Numbered from the stretch's first letter, positions 1 through 10,864 are shown. The stretch is DNA of 64,000 nucleotides from Methanoregulaceae archaeon UXB-2016 (GCA_004332335.1 SISS01000027.1:1-64000), one strand, 5' to 3'. Numbers and translations: made by a program. The notes: a model not told the origin generated them from the sequence alone.

Positions 1-67
1 GATAAACATCACCCATAAAATATTTCCCTCAATGGGAAAATATTACACTCTGTCGAGAGGTGGTAGG

Positions 68-334
68 GTGCAAAAGGAGGAGTTGCTCCATCTTCATATG
101 TTGATGGTCCATATCAAGAAATTTTACGAGACCACCACGGGAGAGTCGATCGACATATCCCGGTACGTTGGCCTCGAGGTCTCGCCTGTGCACATTCATA
201 AAAATAAGAAATCTCATAAAGAGGCCCTTCTGATCCTCGGGGAAGAGATCGTGGACCAGATGCGGGGCCAGAAACGTCCTGTCTTCGACCTGGTGGGGAA
301 ACCACGGCTCAAATCGGTCGCATTCGAACATTAA
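68..334 (+). CDS. UPF0058-family small archaeal protein
   Basis: QKEELLHLHMLMVHIKKFYE... resembles UPF0058 N-terminus; GTG start at 68 preceded by gagaggtgg; track ORF starts at 32. Confidence 0.6.
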   Translation: MQKEELLHLHMLMVHIKKFYETTTGESIDISRYVGLEVSPVHIHKNKKSHKEALLILGEEIVDQMRGQKRPVFDLVGKPRLKSVAFEH

Positions 335-341
335 GCACTTC

Positions 342-1913
342 ATGGACGACTCCACTCTTTTTCGGGAGATTGCCTCCCGGATTGCTCACGACACCCGTAC
401 GGATATTCAGACCATCAAGCGCCGGGCCGCGCACGAGTTCCACCTCTCGATGGTGCCGAAGAACTCAGCCATCCTAGCGGCCGCCCTCCCCGAGGACTAC
501 GACGCGGTCCGAAGTCGGCTTCTCGTAAAGCCGACCCGGACCCTCTCGGGCGTGGCGCCGGTGGCGGTGATGACCTCGCCGGCCCCCTGTCCCCACGGCA
601 AGTGCCTCCCCTGTCCGGGGGGCCCCGACCATGCGTTCGCCACGCCGCAGTCGTACACGGGCGAAGAGCCGGCCGCGCGACGGGCGCGCGAGCACGACTA
701 CGATCCGTACGGCCAGGTCCAGGCCCGGCTCGGCCACTACGTGATCCTCGGCCATCACGTGGACAAGGCTGAGCTGATCGTGATGGGCGGGACGATCACG
801 GCCCGAACGCCCGAATACCAGGCCTGGTTCGTCGGCCGCTGCCTCGCGGCGATGAACGATCACGGCACGGGCCTCGTCACCGAGGGCGCCGATCCCGTTG
901 CGGAAGCGGCCCGGAACGAGGCGGCGGCGGTCCGGTGCATCGGCCTGACCTTCGAGACGCGTCCCGACTGCGCTGCACGGGACGCGATCGACCGGATGCT
1001 CGAACTCGGCGTGACCAAGGTCGAGATCGGGGTGCAGCACCTCTCGAACCGGGTGCTCGAGTTCATCCGGCGCGGGCATTCGGTCGAGGAGACGGTGCGT
1101 GCGAACACCGAGCTCCGGGACGCCGGGTTCAAGGTCGGGTTCCACATGATGCCGAACCTGCCCGACTCCCCGATCGAGTGCGACCGCGCGGTCTACCGTG
1201 CGCTCTTCGAGGACGCCCGGTTCCGGCCCGACTTTCTCAAGCTCTACCCGACCCTCGTGACGCCCGGGGCGGAGCTCGAGGCGCTGTACGAGCGCGGGGA
1301 GTATGTCCCCTACGATGAGGAGACCATGATCGACCTGATCGCCGAGATCAAGGGCGGGCTTCCCGAGTACGTCCGTCTCCAGCGGGTCCAGCGGGACATC
1401 CCGGCCAAGCTGATCGTGGCCGGCTCCCGCCACGGCAACTTCCGGCAGCTCGCGTCGAAGCGACTCCATGCCGCCGGCGGCGCCTGTCGCTGCATCCGGT
1501 GTCGCGAGGTCGGGCGCCGGGCCACGGTCGCGGGGCCGCCGTCCGTCTCCACGCTCGTCTACGACTGTTGCGGCGGCGAGGAGCGGTTCATCCAGACGAC
1601 GGCGGAGGACGCCCTGATCGGCTTCGCCCGGCTGCGCTTTCCGGGCGCGACCTGGCGGCCCGAACTCGACGGAGCCGCGCTGATCCGCGAGCTCCACGTC
1701 TACGGCGCCCAGGTCCGTCTGGGCTCGGGGGCCGGGGCCGAGGAGTGGCAGCACCGGCATTTCGGGCAGGAGCTGCTCGCAGAGGCCGAACGGCAGGCGG
1801 ATGAGGCCGGGTACGGTTCGGTCGCGGTCATGAGCGGCGTCGGCGTCCGACCCTACTACCGGCGGCAGGGGTATATCAGGGATGGGCCGTATATGCTAAA
1901 GCAGATCAGGTGA
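342..1913 (+). CDS. elp3: tRNA uridine(34) 5-carboxymethylaminomethyl modification radical SAM/GNAT enzyme Elp3
   Basis: radical SAM CPHGKCLPCPGG motif, C-terminal GNAT (GVGVRPYYRRQGY). Confidence 0.93.
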   Translation: MDDSTLFREIASRIAHDTRTDIQTIKRRAAHEFHLSMVPKNSAILAAALPEDYDAVRSRLLVKPTRTLSGVAPVAVMTSPAPCPHGKCLPCPGGPDHAFATPQSYTGEEPAARRAREHDYDPYGQVQARLGHYVILGHHVDKAELIVMGGTITARTPEYQAWFVGRCLAAMNDHGTGLVTEGADPVAEAARNEAAAVRCIGLTFETRPDCAARDAIDRMLELGVTKVEIGVQHLSNRVLEFIRRGHSVEETVRANTELRDAGFKVGFHMMPNLPDSPIECDRAVYRALFEDARFRPDFLKLYPTLVTPGAELEALYERGEYVPYDEETMIDLIAEIKGGLPEYVRLQRVQRDIPAKLIVAGSRHGNFRQLASKRLHAAGGACRCIRCREVGRRATVAGPPSVSTLVYDCCGGEERFIQTTAEDALIGFARLRFPGATWRPELDGAALIRELHVYGAQVRLGSGAGAEEWQHRHFGQELLAEAERQADEAGYGSVAVMSGVGVRPYYRRQGYIRDGPYMLKQIR

Positions 1914-3046
1914 TGCGTCCGGCCACTGTTGAGTTCCTCCGCCAGCGGTTCCTCTCCTACTACGCGTCGGCCCAGGTGCCGGCCCCGGATGCTTTCCCGC
2001 AACGCGAGTGGGGCTTCCTCTTCTTCTCCAGCCGCAGCGACCCGCGCATGCGCCGGCACGTCGGCTTCGGGAACCGGGACGAGCTCGCCGAGTACCTCCG
2101 GACCATGGCCCCGGCCCACGTCTTCTTCTCCACGGCCTACTACGACGACCCGGCCGCACCGACCATGGCGGCCAAGGGCTGGGCCGGCGCGGACCTGATC
2201 TTCGACCTCGATGCCGACCACATGCTCGACCCACGAAAGACCACCTATCCGGAGATGCTGGCACGGGTCCGCGACGAGACCGTGCGCCTGATCGAGGTGC
2301 TGACGGCCGAACTCGGGTTCGCCGAACGCGAGCTCCAGGTGGTCTTTTCTGGTGGCAGGGGATATCATATCCATGTGAAGGCCCTGACCGTGCGGCAGTT
2401 CTCGAGCGCAGAGCGGCGGGAGCTGATCAACTACGTCTGCGGCATCGGGCTCGACCCGGCCCTTCTCCTCCGGCCGTCGGCGGATCCGGACCGTGGGTGG
2501 CAGGGACGGCAGCGCCGCGCCCTCCATGATTACCTTCGCTGGCTCGGCTCGATCGGCGAGCGCGAGGCGATCGCGCACCTCGCCTCGGTGCCCGGCATGG
2601 GGTCGGGCCTAGCGCGCCGGGTATGGGAGCGCCGGGACCGGCTGGGCACGGGGGAGGACGACACGGTGGACCGAAAACTCCTGCGGACCCTGCTATCGGC
2701 CGAGAACATGGCCTGGCGAACGAGGCTCAAGGAGGAGAGTATCCACGCGGACGAGCCCGTGACCACGGACATCAAGCGGCTGATCCGGGCGCCGGGCTCC
2801 CTTCACGGCGGGAGCGGCCTCTGCGTGACCCGCCTCGATCCCCGTGACCTCGCCACCTACGATCCCCTGATGGAGGCCGTCGTCTTCTCGGATCGCGAGG
2901 TCCCGGTAGAGGTGGCACGCAACTGCACGGTATCGCTCCTCGGGACGGACCTCCGGCTCACGGCCGGCGCCACCCGGGTGCCCGAGGCGGCCGCAGTCTA
3001 CCTCTGCGGCCGGGGCCTCGCCGAGATCGGTGGAGGTGGCGCATGA
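1910..3046 (+). CDS. priS: DNA primase catalytic small subunit PriS
   Basis: FDLDADH and SGGRGYHIHV motifs; overlaps the Elp3 stop; followed by GINS. Confidence 0.92.
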   Translation: MMRPATVEFLRQRFLSYYASAQVPAPDAFPQREWGFLFFSSRSDPRMRRHVGFGNRDELAEYLRTMAPAHVFFSTAYYDDPAAPTMAAKGWAGADLIFDLDADHMLDPRKTTYPEMLARVRDETVRLIEVLTAELGFAERELQVVFSGGRGYHIHVKALTVRQFSSAERRELINYVCGIGLDPALLLRPSADPDRGWQGRQRRALHDYLRWLGSIGEREAIAHLASVPGMGSGLARRVWERRDRLGTGEDDTVDRKLLRTLLSAENMAWRTRLKEESIHADEPVTTDIKRLIRAPGSLHGGSGLCVTRLDPRDLATYDPLMEAVVFSDREVPVEVARNCTVSLLGTDLRLTAGATRVPEAAAVYLCGRGLAEIGGGGA

Positions 3047-3696
3047 GCGGCGCGGCCGATCACTCCGCGGTGCTCGACGGGCTCCAGCTCGTGGTCTCGG
3101 GGGAGCGCGACGCCGTCGGCACCCTGACGGCGGTGCCTGCGGACATCTTCGTGCGGGCCGGGGACGAGATCACGACCCTTCGCAAGATCTTCGCGGTCTG
3201 CACGGACCCGATGACCGGGCCGTTCCGGACCGCCACCGAGCGGATCGAGGCCCTGCAGCAGCACGTCGAAGACCTGATCCGGATGCGTTCGCAGAAGATC
3301 CTCCTGCTCGCCCTCTCGAAGGCCGAGGGGCGGTCGGTCAACCGCGAGGATCTGAAGAGGATGCTCCCGGCCGAACAGGTCCTCTTCGAGGAGGCATACG
3401 CGTCGATCGAACATTACCGCCGCGTGACCCTCGGCGAGGGTCTGCCCTACGGTGTCGCCGGAGAGGAGCTGGCCGGATCCGAGTGCGCGGCGGCGACCGC
3501 GATGGCCGGCGTGCCGGTCGAGGCACCGCACGCGGCCTTCGACCTCGCGCGCGTTCTCTCGCCGGTGGAGCCCTTTCTCGGCTTCGACGGACGGACGTAT
3601 GCGCTCGAGACCGAGGATATTGTAACACTTCCTCCCGAAAACGCAGCGGTTTTGCGGGAACGCAACATAATATTAAGTATATTCCCGGACAAATGA
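3043..3696 (+). CDS. archaeal GINS (Gins51-like) replication factor
   Basis: position after priS; C-terminal VEPFLGFDGRTYALETEDIVTLPPENAAVLRERN GINS B-domain pattern. Confidence 0.75.
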   Translation: MSGAADHSAVLDGLQLVVSGERDAVGTLTAVPADIFVRAGDEITTLRKIFAVCTDPMTGPFRTATERIEALQQHVEDLIRMRSQKILLLALSKAEGRSVNREDLKRMLPAEQVLFEEAYASIEHYRRVTLGEGLPYGVAGEELAGSECAAATAMAGVPVEAPHAAFDLARVLSPVEPFLGFDGRTYALETEDIVTLPPENAAVLRERNIILSIFPDK

Positions 3697-3732
3697 TGAT
3701 GCTGTTTTTTCGAGCAGTCAAGAGGGCGTAAT

Positions 3733-4011
3733 ATGAAGATGCCAGGTAAGTTTCGGTCCTACTGTCCATTCTGTCTCTCCCATCAGGAGCACGAGGTCGA
3801 GCGCGTGAAGCGCGGCAAGACCACGGGGCTCCACTGGATTGACCGGCAGAAGGCGCGCAGAGGCGGTGTCGGTAACATGGGCAAGTTTTCGAAGGTGCCC
3901 GGTGGCGACAAACCAACCAAGCGGATCAATGTCCGGTACCGGTGTGTCACCTGTAAGAAGGCGCACCTGCGGCCCGGATTCCGAATTGCAAAGTTCGAAC
4001 TGACGGAGTGA
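3733..4011 (+). CDS. rpl44e: 50S ribosomal protein L44e
   Basis: [29 protein letters not shown]...[10 protein letters not shown]. Confidence 0.95.
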   Translation: MKMPGKFRSYCPFCLSHQEHEVERVKRGKTTGLHWIDRQKARRGGVGNMGKFSKVPGGDKPTKRINVRYRCVTCKKAHLRPGFRIAKFELTE

Positions 4012-4012
4012 G

Positions 4013-4207
4013 TTGAAAATGGTACGTCTCTATCGCGAGAACCGGTCCAAGTTCCTCCGGGTCAAGTGCCCGGACTGTGAGAATGAACAGATCGTCTTTG
4101 AGAAGGCGAGCACCTCCGTCGACTGTGTGGTCTGCGGGCGCGTGCTTGCGGAACCCCGCGGCGGTCGCGCCGATATCAGGGCGGAGATCCTGACAGCCCT
4201 CGAGTGA
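4013..4207 (+). CDS. rps27e: 30S ribosomal protein S27e
   Basis: [38 protein letters not shown] zinc ribbon; start TTG 4013 or ATG 4019. Confidence 0.95.
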   Translation: MKMVRLYRENRSKFLRVKCPDCENEQIVFEKASTSVDCVVCGRVLAEPRGGRADIRAEILTALE

Positions 4208-4211
4208 CGTC

Positions 4212-5000
4212 ATGAACGAGAGGTCATGGCCTGAGGAGGGCGAGCTGGTCGTCTGCACCGTGACGCAGGTGAAGGACTTTGTCGCGTTCGTGCAGCTCGA
4301 CGAGTATGAGGGGCGCGAGGGGCTGATCCCGATCTCCGAGATTGCGACCGGCTGGATCAAGTACATTCGCGACCATATCTCCGAGGGGCAGAAGATCGTC
4401 TGCAAGGTCCTGCATGTCGACCAGGCACGCGGTCACATCGACCTCTCGAAGAAGGATGTCAACGACCACCAGCGGTCCGAGAAGATCCGCGAGTGGAAGA
4501 GCGAACAGAAGGCCCGGATGTGGATCGGCTTTGCGTCGACCGCCTCCGAGGTGCCCGAGGCCGAGATCGTCACGGCCCTTCTCAATGAGTACGCGCTCCT
4601 GTACGAGGCCTTCGAGGACCTCGTCGTGGACGAGGAGGGCTTCCGTGCCCGCATCACGCTCCCCGAGAAGGCGCTCGAGGCCGTGATCGCGGTCGGCAAG
4701 GAGAACGTCAAGATCCCGCGCGTGACCGTGACGGGTGTGCTGACGCTCTCCTCGCCCAAGCCTGACGGAGTCAACGTGATCCGGCGGGCACTCCGCTCGG
4801 CCGAGCCGAAGATCGACGGGGTCGACGTCGACCTCTACTATATCGGCGCGCCGAAGTACGGGATCAAGATCACGGCTCCCGACTACAAGACCGCCCAGAA
4901 AGCGATCGAGAAGGCGGCCGCCTCCGCCGTCGGCGTGATGGAACGGGCCGGCGGCGAGGCGAAGTTCGCCAGAAAGCAGAAGTCCGGCAAGACCGCATGA
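4212..5000 (+). CDS. translation initiation factor aIF-2 alpha subunit
   Basis: S1 domain ([36 protein letters not shown]), operon context. Confidence 0.94.
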   Translation: MNERSWPEEGELVVCTVTQVKDFVAFVQLDEYEGREGLIPISEIATGWIKYIRDHISEGQKIVCKVLHVDQARGHIDLSKKDVNDHQRSEKIREWKSEQKARMWIGFASTASEVPEAEIVTALLNEYALLYEAFEDLVVDEEGFRARITLPEKALEAVIAVGKENVKIPRVTVTGVLTLSSPKPDGVNVIRRALRSAEPKIDGVDVDLYYIGAPKYGIKITAPDYKTAQKAIEKAAASAVGVMERAGGEAKFARKQKSGKTA

Positions 5001-5146
5001 GGGGCCTGATGCGGCACTGCCGCCGTGACCGAGTCTATACGCTCAGCACGCAGTGCCCTGTCTGCGGAGAGCCGACCGGGTCGGCCCACCCGCCCCGCTT
5101 TTCACCCGAGGACCGGTACGGACGGTTCCGGAGGATGGTGAGGTGA
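4997..5146 (+). CDS. nop10: H/ACA RNP component Nop10 (49 aa, below the supplied ORF-track cutoff)
   Basis: hand translation [53 protein letters not shown] overlap with aIF2alpha; canonical context. Confidence 0.93.
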   Translation: MRGLMRHCRRDRVYTLSTQCPVCGEPTGSAHPPRFSPEDRYGRFRRMVR

Positions 5147-5896
5147 ATGGAGCCGATCGAGATCAAATACCTTTCTGAGGAGCCGGCCGACGGTCCCGCC
5201 GTCCTGATCGAGGGACTGCCCGGGATCGGGCAGGTGGGCAAGGTCGTGGTCGACCACATCCTCCACGAACTCTCTGCGGAGAAGATAGCGGAGATCCACT
5301 CGCAGTTCTTCCCGCCGCAGGTCGTGATCGGCCCCGACGGCACCTGTCGCCTGGTCAACAACGAGCTCTGGCGTTACCGTTCGCCGACCATGACCTATCT
5401 CTTTCTGGTCGGCGACTGTCAGAGCATCTCGTCCGAGGGGCACTATGCCCTCGCGGCTCAGTACCTCGACTGTGCCGAGCGCTTCGGCGTCTCGCGCGTC
5501 TATACCCTCGGCGGCTACGGAGTCGGCCGGCTGGTCGACGAGCCCCGTATCCTCTCCGCCGTGACGCACCCCCACCTCCGACCCGCGGTCGAGGCGGCCG
5601 GGGGCGTCTTTGAGCGGGACGAGCCGGGCGGCGGGATCGTCGGCGCGGCCGGACTCCTGCTCGGGCTCGGGGCGCAACGCGGGCTCGAAGGGATCTGCCT
5701 GATGGGCGAGACCTCGGGCTATCTCGTCGATCCCAAGTCGGCCCACGCACTGCTCTGCGTCCTCTGCCGGATCACGGACCTCGCGATCAATCCCGACCGG
5801 CTCCAGGACCGCGCCGAGGACATGGAGCAGGTCCTCGAGCAGGTCAAGCAGTGCGAACGCGTCCGTCAGAACGACGAGCTCTCGTATATTGGGTGA
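5147..5896 (+). CDS. PAC2-family (proteasome assembly chaperone-like) protein
   Basis: VLIEGLPGIGQVGKVVVDHI motif; conserved position after nop10. Confidence 0.88.
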   Translation: MEPIEIKYLSEEPADGPAVLIEGLPGIGQVGKVVVDHILHELSAEKIAEIHSQFFPPQVVIGPDGTCRLVNNELWRYRSPTMTYLFLVGDCQSISSEGHYALAAQYLDCAERFGVSRVYTLGGYGVGRLVDEPRILSAVTHPHLRPAVEAAGGVFERDEPGGGIVGAAGLLLGLGAQRGLEGICLMGETSGYLVDPKSAHALLCVLCRITDLAINPDRLQDRAEDMEQVLEQVKQCERVRQNDELSYIG

Positions 5897-5899
5897 GCC

Positions 5900-7024
5900 A
5901 TGGAGCTCAACAGCGACCTCCATCTCCACTCTCCTTTTGCCCGCGGGGTCAGCCCCCGCATGCAGCCCGGAGTCCTGCTCGAGGCCTCGGCCCGGAAGGG
6001 GATCGGTGCCATCGGGACCGGGGACGCGCTCCATCCCGCATGGCGCCGGGCCTGGGGCCCGGAGCTCGAGAACGAGCACGGGATCGTGGTCCTGCCGACG
6101 GTCGAGATCCAGGCCGAGCACCGGGTCCATCACCTGGCCCTCTTTCCGGACTTCGAGGCGGTCGAGGTCTTCGGGGATCTGCTGGCTCCGCACGGCAAGA
6201 GCCTCGAGACCGAGGGTCGGCCTCACCTCCGGTTGACCGGCGGCGAGGTCGTCGCAGCGGCCCACGAGGCCGGCGGACTCGCCGGCCCGTCGCACGCCTT
6301 CACGCCGTATACCGGCTGTTACGCGGCCTTCTCGAGCATCAGGGAGTGCTACGGCGATGAGCCGATCGACTTTCTCGAGCTCGGCCTCTCGGCCGACTCC
6401 TCGTACGGCGTGGGAATCTCGGAGCTGCACGCGACGCCGTTCATCTCGTCCTCGGACGCCCACTCGCCCGAGCTCCACCGCATCGGGCGCGAGTTCACGC
6501 GCCTCGACGTGGGGGAGGCGTCCGCCGTGGGCGTCCTCGAGGCGCTCGCCCGCGGAAGGGTGGTGATGAACGTCGGGCTCTTTCCTGAGGAGGGAAAGTA
6601 CAACGAAACAGCCTGCACGCGCTGCTCCCACCACTTCTCTCTCGCCGAGGCCGTGGCGCACGGCTGGCGCTGCCCCGAGGACGGGACGCCGCTCAAGAAA
6701 GGGGTGCGGGATCGGGCGCACGAGCTCTGGGACGACGAGCCGCGTCCGCGTCCGCCGTACCTGCACCTGATCCCGCTCGGCGAGGTGATCGCCGTGGTGC
6801 TCGGACTCGGTTCGCCGAACACGAAGGCAGTGCGGCGGATCCACGACGATCTCCTGGCCGCCTTCTCGACCGAGATCGCGGTCCTGGTCGACCTCCCCGT
6901 CGAGACGATAGCCCAGGTCAATCCGGCCGTGTCTCGGGCGATTGGAGCCCTGCGTGAAGGGCAGGTGGTTCTCCATCCGGGCGGTGGAGGCTGTTACGGC
7001 ACCTTCGAGCTCCCGTCGACGTAA
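5900..7024 (+). CDS. PHP-fold protein, endonuclease Q-like (EndoQ)
   Basis: NSDLHLHSPFARG PHP motif; four-Cys zinc site CTRC...CPEDG. Confidence 0.7.
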   Translation: MELNSDLHLHSPFARGVSPRMQPGVLLEASARKGIGAIGTGDALHPAWRRAWGPELENEHGIVVLPTVEIQAEHRVHHLALFPDFEAVEVFGDLLAPHGKSLETEGRPHLRLTGGEVVAAAHEAGGLAGPSHAFTPYTGCYAAFSSIRECYGDEPIDFLELGLSADSSYGVGISELHATPFISSSDAHSPELHRIGREFTRLDVGEASAVGVLEALARGRVVMNVGLFPEEGKYNETACTRCSHHFSLAEAVAHGWRCPEDGTPLKKGVRDRAHELWDDEPRPRPPYLHLIPLGEVIAVVLGLGSPNTKAVRRIHDDLLAAFSTEIAVLVDLPVETIAQVNPAVSRAIGALREGQVVLHPGGGGCYGTFELPST

Positions 7025-7084
7025 TCTCACTCCGGATCCCACCATACATAACCCTTTTCCTCAGGTGGGGCCAATTATGATGAC

Positions 7085-7261
7085 ATGCTCGTGATCAGGA
7101 GGGATATATGCGGATACTGTGGCTGCTGTGTCTCGGTATGTCCGCAGGGGGCGCTCGAGTTGATCGACGCCTATCTCTCGGTTGAGGGGGAGTGTTCCAG
7201 CTGCGGCATCTGTGCCAGAGCCTGCCCCCTCGGGGCGCTGGAGGTCGCTGATGAAGCCTGA
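7085..7261 (+). CDS. 2x[4Fe-4S] ferredoxin (58 aa, not in supplied track)
   Basis: hand translation [58 protein letters not shown]; two CxxCxxCxxxCP motifs; overlaps next start. Confidence 0.88.
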   Translation: MLVIRRDICGYCGCCVSVCPQGALELIDAYLSVEGECSSCGICARACPLGALEVADEA

Positions 7262-8444
7262 ATACGACCTGCTGGTCATCGGCGGGGGACCGGGCGGGGC
7301 TCTCGCGGCCCGGACGGCAGCCGAGAAGGGTCTGTCCGTCGGGCTCGTGGAGAAGCGTCCCGCCATCGGCGTCCCCGTCCGATGTGCCGAGGGTGTCGGC
7401 CGCGACCTGCTCGAGGAGTTCATGGACCCCGACCCGGCCTGGATCTCGGCCGAGATCGACCGGGCCGTGCTCGTGGCGCCCGACGGGTTCCGGATGGCCC
7501 TCGAGCCCTCGATGGCAGGGAGCGAGGTCGGGTACGTCCTCGACCGGAAGCGGTTCGATCGCGAGCTCGTGATGCAGGCGGCAGCGGCCGGCGCAGAGAT
7601 CCAGGTCAAGACCCGGGCGGTCGCACCGATCATGGAGAACGGCACGGTTGCCGGGGCCCGTATCGAGCAGAACGGCCAGATCCAAGATGTCCGGGCCAAG
7701 GTCGTGATCGCCGCCGACGGGGTCGAATCGAAGTTCGCCCGCTGGTGCGGCGTGGATACGGCTGTCCCGCTCGGCGATATCGAGACCTGCGTCCAGTACC
7801 TGATGACCGGGATCGAGATCGACGATGCCGCGACGGTCTTTCATCTCGGCAACGAGATCGCCCCCGAGGGCTACGTCTGGATCTTCCCGAAGGGCCCGAA
7901 GACGGCGAACGTCGGGATCGGGATCAGCGGACGCAAGAGCCGCGACGGGAGCCGTCCGATCGACTACCTGAACCGGTTCGTGAAGTCGCACTTTCCCGAG
8001 GGCCGCGTGGTCGAGTGGATCATGGGCGGCGTCTCGGTCTGTCCCCCGCTCGAAAAGACGGTCGCGGACGGCATGGTGATCGTGGGCGACGCGGCCCGGG
8101 TCTCGGATCCGCTCACGGGCGGCGGGATCTACAACGCGATGTACACGGGCCGGCTCGCGGCACAGGTGGCCGCGGACGCGATCGCGAAAGGCGACGTCTC
8201 GGCGAACGCCATGATGCCCTACGATACGACCTGGCGGGCGTCGAAACTCGGCAAGTCGCTCGACCGGAACTACCGGATCAAGGAGTATTTCATCCATCTG
8301 CCGGACGCGAAGTTGAACCGGCTGGTCCATTCGATCTCCCGGCTCGACCTCACGAAGTTCTCGACCCTCGAGATCATCAAGGAACTGATCCGGCACGACC
8401 CGACCCTCCTGCTGGAGCTCCGGGCGATCCGCGACCTGCTCTAG
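7251..8444 (+). CDS. geranylgeranyl reductase family flavoprotein (digeranylgeranylglycerophospholipid reductase)
   Basis: [35 protein letters not shown] Rossmann motif; track ORF extends 23 codons too far upstream. Confidence 0.9.
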   Translation: MKPEYDLLVIGGGPGGALAARTAAEKGLSVGLVEKRPAIGVPVRCAEGVGRDLLEEFMDPDPAWISAEIDRAVLVAPDGFRMALEPSMAGSEVGYVLDRKRFDRELVMQAAAAGAEIQVKTRAVAPIMENGTVAGARIEQNGQIQDVRAKVVIAADGVESKFARWCGVDTAVPLGDIETCVQYLMTGIEIDDAATVFHLGNEIAPEGYVWIFPKGPKTANVGIGISGRKSRDGSRPIDYLNRFVKSHFPEGRVVEWIMGGVSVCPPLEKTVADGMVIVGDAARVSDPLTGGGIYNAMYTGRLAAQVAADAIAKGDVSANAMMPYDTTWRASKLGKSLDRNYRIKEYFIHLPDAKLNRLVHSISRLDLTKFSTLEIIKELIRHDPTLLLELRAIRDLL

Positions 8445-8450
8445 GCCCCG

Positions 8451-9098
8451 ATGATCGCCGGCGTGGATGAGGCGGGCAAGGGGTCCGTGCTCGGCCCGCT
8501 CGTGGTCGCGGCGGTTGGCGCTCCGGACTGGGCCACCGTCCGGGAGCTCGGGCGGCGGGATTCGAAGGGGCTGACGCCGCGGCGGCGGGAGGCGCTCTAC
8601 GACGAGATCATCGCAGCGCTCCCGTTTGCCCTGGTCGAACGAACGGCCGCTGCAATCGATACGGCGCGCAGGCACGAGAGCATGAACACGATCGTGGCCG
8701 GTGCCCATGCGGCGGCCCTCGAGGGCCTCTTCGCCGGGGGCCACTCGATTCGCGTGGCCTATCTCGACGCGTGCGATGTGCGCGAGGGGCGGTATGCGAC
8801 GACCGTGGGGCGACAGCTCGGCGCGCCGTGCACGGTCATGGCATCGCACCGGGCCGACAGCACCCTGCCGGTCGTCGCATCCGCCTCGATCGTGGCGAAG
8901 GTGACCCGCGACCGCGCGATCGAGGCGCTGGCCGATGAGTTCGGCACGATCGGCAGCGGGTACCCTTCGGATCCGGTGACGCGCCGGTATATCGACGGGC
9001 TGCTCGAGGGGCGCGGCCCCCTGCCTTCCCTGGTCCGAGCGAGCTGGCGGACGGTCTCGGACCGTCGGCTGGCCCCGGGACAGACAACGCTCGTGTGA
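8451..9098 (+). CDS. rnhB: ribonuclease HII
   Basis: AGVDEAGKGSVLGPLVVA, ASIVAKVTRDRAIE, GSGYPSDPVTRRY. Confidence 0.95.
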   Translation: MIAGVDEAGKGSVLGPLVVAAVGAPDWATVRELGRRDSKGLTPRRREALYDEIIAALPFALVERTAAAIDTARRHESMNTIVAGAHAAALEGLFAGGHSIRVAYLDACDVREGRYATTVGRQLGAPCTVMASHRADSTLPVVASASIVAKVTRDRAIEALADEFGTIGSGYPSDPVTRRYIDGLLEGRGPLPSLVRASWRTVSDRRLAPGQTTLV

Positions 9099-9131
9099 GC
9101 CGAGACGACCTTTTATATTCGTCGTCCGACC

Positions 9132-10469
9132 ATGCATGTGGGAATGGACTGGGTCACGGGTGTCCTCGAGGCACTCACTTCGCCCCTGGGCCAGCTCGCG
9201 CTGCTCCTCGTTGCAATCTACGTAGCGGTGGTCGTCTACCTCAAGTGGTCGGGGCGTTTTGCCGACCACGTGATGTTCTACGGCCCGATCCTCGCCCTAC
9301 GGACCACGAAGGTGGGGTTCTTCGACATCTTCCGACGGATCGCATGGCCTCTCAGGCTGTATGCGGGCCTCGGAGTGGTCGCGGTCGCGATCGTCTCGTT
9401 TGTTTTTGCGGTCCTCCTGCTCTTCACGTTCCAGCTGCTCCTTCTGACGCGGCCCGAGCCGACTCAGATCATCGCCCCGCAGAACATCCTGCTGATCCCC
9501 GGCGTGAACGAGTTCGTGCCCGGGACGGTCGCGGTCTGGCTTGCCCTCGTGATCACGCTCGTGGTCCACGAGTTCGGACACGGTATCCTCTCCCGCGTGG
9601 AGGGGATCCGGGTGAAGGCGGCCGGCGTGCTCCTCGCGGTGATCCCCATAGGAGCGTTCGTCGAGCCGGACGAGGAGGAGCTCGAGAAGGCCTCGCGCGG
9701 GGCCAAGATGCGCATGTACGGCGCCGGGATCACGAACAACTTCGTGGTGGGCCTCCTCAGCATCTTTCTCATGATCGCGCTCGTGGGTATGGCCGTGCCC
9801 GTCACGACGCCGATGATCCACGGGATCTACCAGAACTCCCCCGCGTTCAATGCCTCGGTCCCGCAGGACTCGGTCGTGGTCGCGCTCAACGGGACCCCGG
9901 TCGGAGACCGCGAAGAGCTCGGCCGGCTCCTCGCCTCAAGCCGGCCCGGAGACCTGACGTCCCTGACCGTCGAGACGGTGGGCAATCGATCGATGCATAC
10001 CCTCACGCTCGCCCCCTGGCCGGAGAACGCTCATCCCTCCGGGTTCATGGGGATCGAGTACTACGACGGAGCGGCGCTTCAGGCCTACGTGAAGCAGTCG
10101 TTCAATCCGATGGGCCTCCTGCAGTACCTCTTCATGCCGTTCAACCCCTCGTCCGATGCCCGCGCACTCCGGATCCTCGGGTTCCCCGGGGCGTCGGCGT
10201 CGTCCTACCTCGAGGCGCCCTTCACGGGGTTCTGGTCCCTCGTCCATCTGCTCTTCTGGACGGGCTGGATCAACCTGAACGTGGGGATCTTCAACGCGCT
10301 GCCGATGCTGCCGTTCGACGGCGGCTATATCTTCAAGGAAGGGGTCAACGCGGTGCTCTCCCGCATTCGGCTCGAACGGTTGAGCCCCTATATCGTGGGC
10401 GGCCTCTCGTGGCTGATGGCCGTCGCGATGATCTCCCTGATCGTGCTGCCTTACCTGTTCCACCTCTGA
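9132..10469 (+). CDS. site-2 protease family (M50) metalloprotease with PDZ domain
   Basis: VVHEFGHGILSR (HExxH), PDZ-like segment, NVGIFNALPMLPFDGG. Confidence 0.85.
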   Translation: MHVGMDWVTGVLEALTSPLGQLALLLVAIYVAVVVYLKWSGRFADHVMFYGPILALRTTKVGFFDIFRRIAWPLRLYAGLGVVAVAIVSFVFAVLLLFTFQLLLLTRPEPTQIIAPQNILLIPGVNEFVPGTVAVWLALVITLVVHEFGHGILSRVEGIRVKAAGVLLAVIPIGAFVEPDEEELEKASRGAKMRMYGAGITNNFVVGLLSIFLMIALVGMAVPVTTPMIHGIYQNSPAFNASVPQDSVVVALNGTPVGDREELGRLLASSRPGDLTSLTVETVGNRSMHTLTLAPWPENAHPSGFMGIEYYDGAALQAYVKQSFNPMGLLQYLFMPFNPSSDARALRILGFPGASASSYLEAPFTGFWSLVHLLFWTGWINLNVGIFNALPMLPFDGGYIFKEGVNAVLSRIRLERLSPYIVGGLSWLMAVAMISLIVLPYLFHL

Positions 10470-10734
10470 TCGCCTTCCGGCGATCCTCTCCATCGCTGTT
10501 TTCCCTCACTTCCTGCCTCACCGTACCGACCCGGCGAGACCCGGTCCGGCGGCAGAGGCGGCGTCACCGGAGGGACAGTGCGCCCAGAAATGCCCGGCAC
10601 CTGGAGCAGTGGCACGGGACGGCGCCGGAATAAAAAGGACGAATCCCCTGACTGTCCCGAGAAGGATCCTCCATGAGAAGAGAATTGCCGGCGACTGTGT
10701 CGGGTCGAGGGCCCCACCCTCTCGAGGGCGGCAC

Positions 10735-10864
10735 GGCCGTTTCTGCCATTTACAACAGGACACAGCTTGGCGGAAACGGTCGTGTAAACGGAGAAAGAGT
10801 ATAATCCTGGCCGAATGGCGGATCGCGCCGAGTTCCATGGAGACCGGGTCGGCCGTTTCCGCCA
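10735..10864 (+). repeat. inverted unit A: motif copies at 10735-10748 (+), 10768-10781 (-), 10851-10864 (+)
   Basis: GGCCGTTTCTGCCA / TGGCGGAAACGGTC / GGCCGTTTCCGCCA; 130 bp; mirror of unit B. Confidence 0.92.

Noticed and set aside
5102-9269. Long minus-strand ORFs 5102-7045 and 7095-9269
   Set aside because: Shadow frames of PAC2/EndoQ and GGR/RNase HII genes
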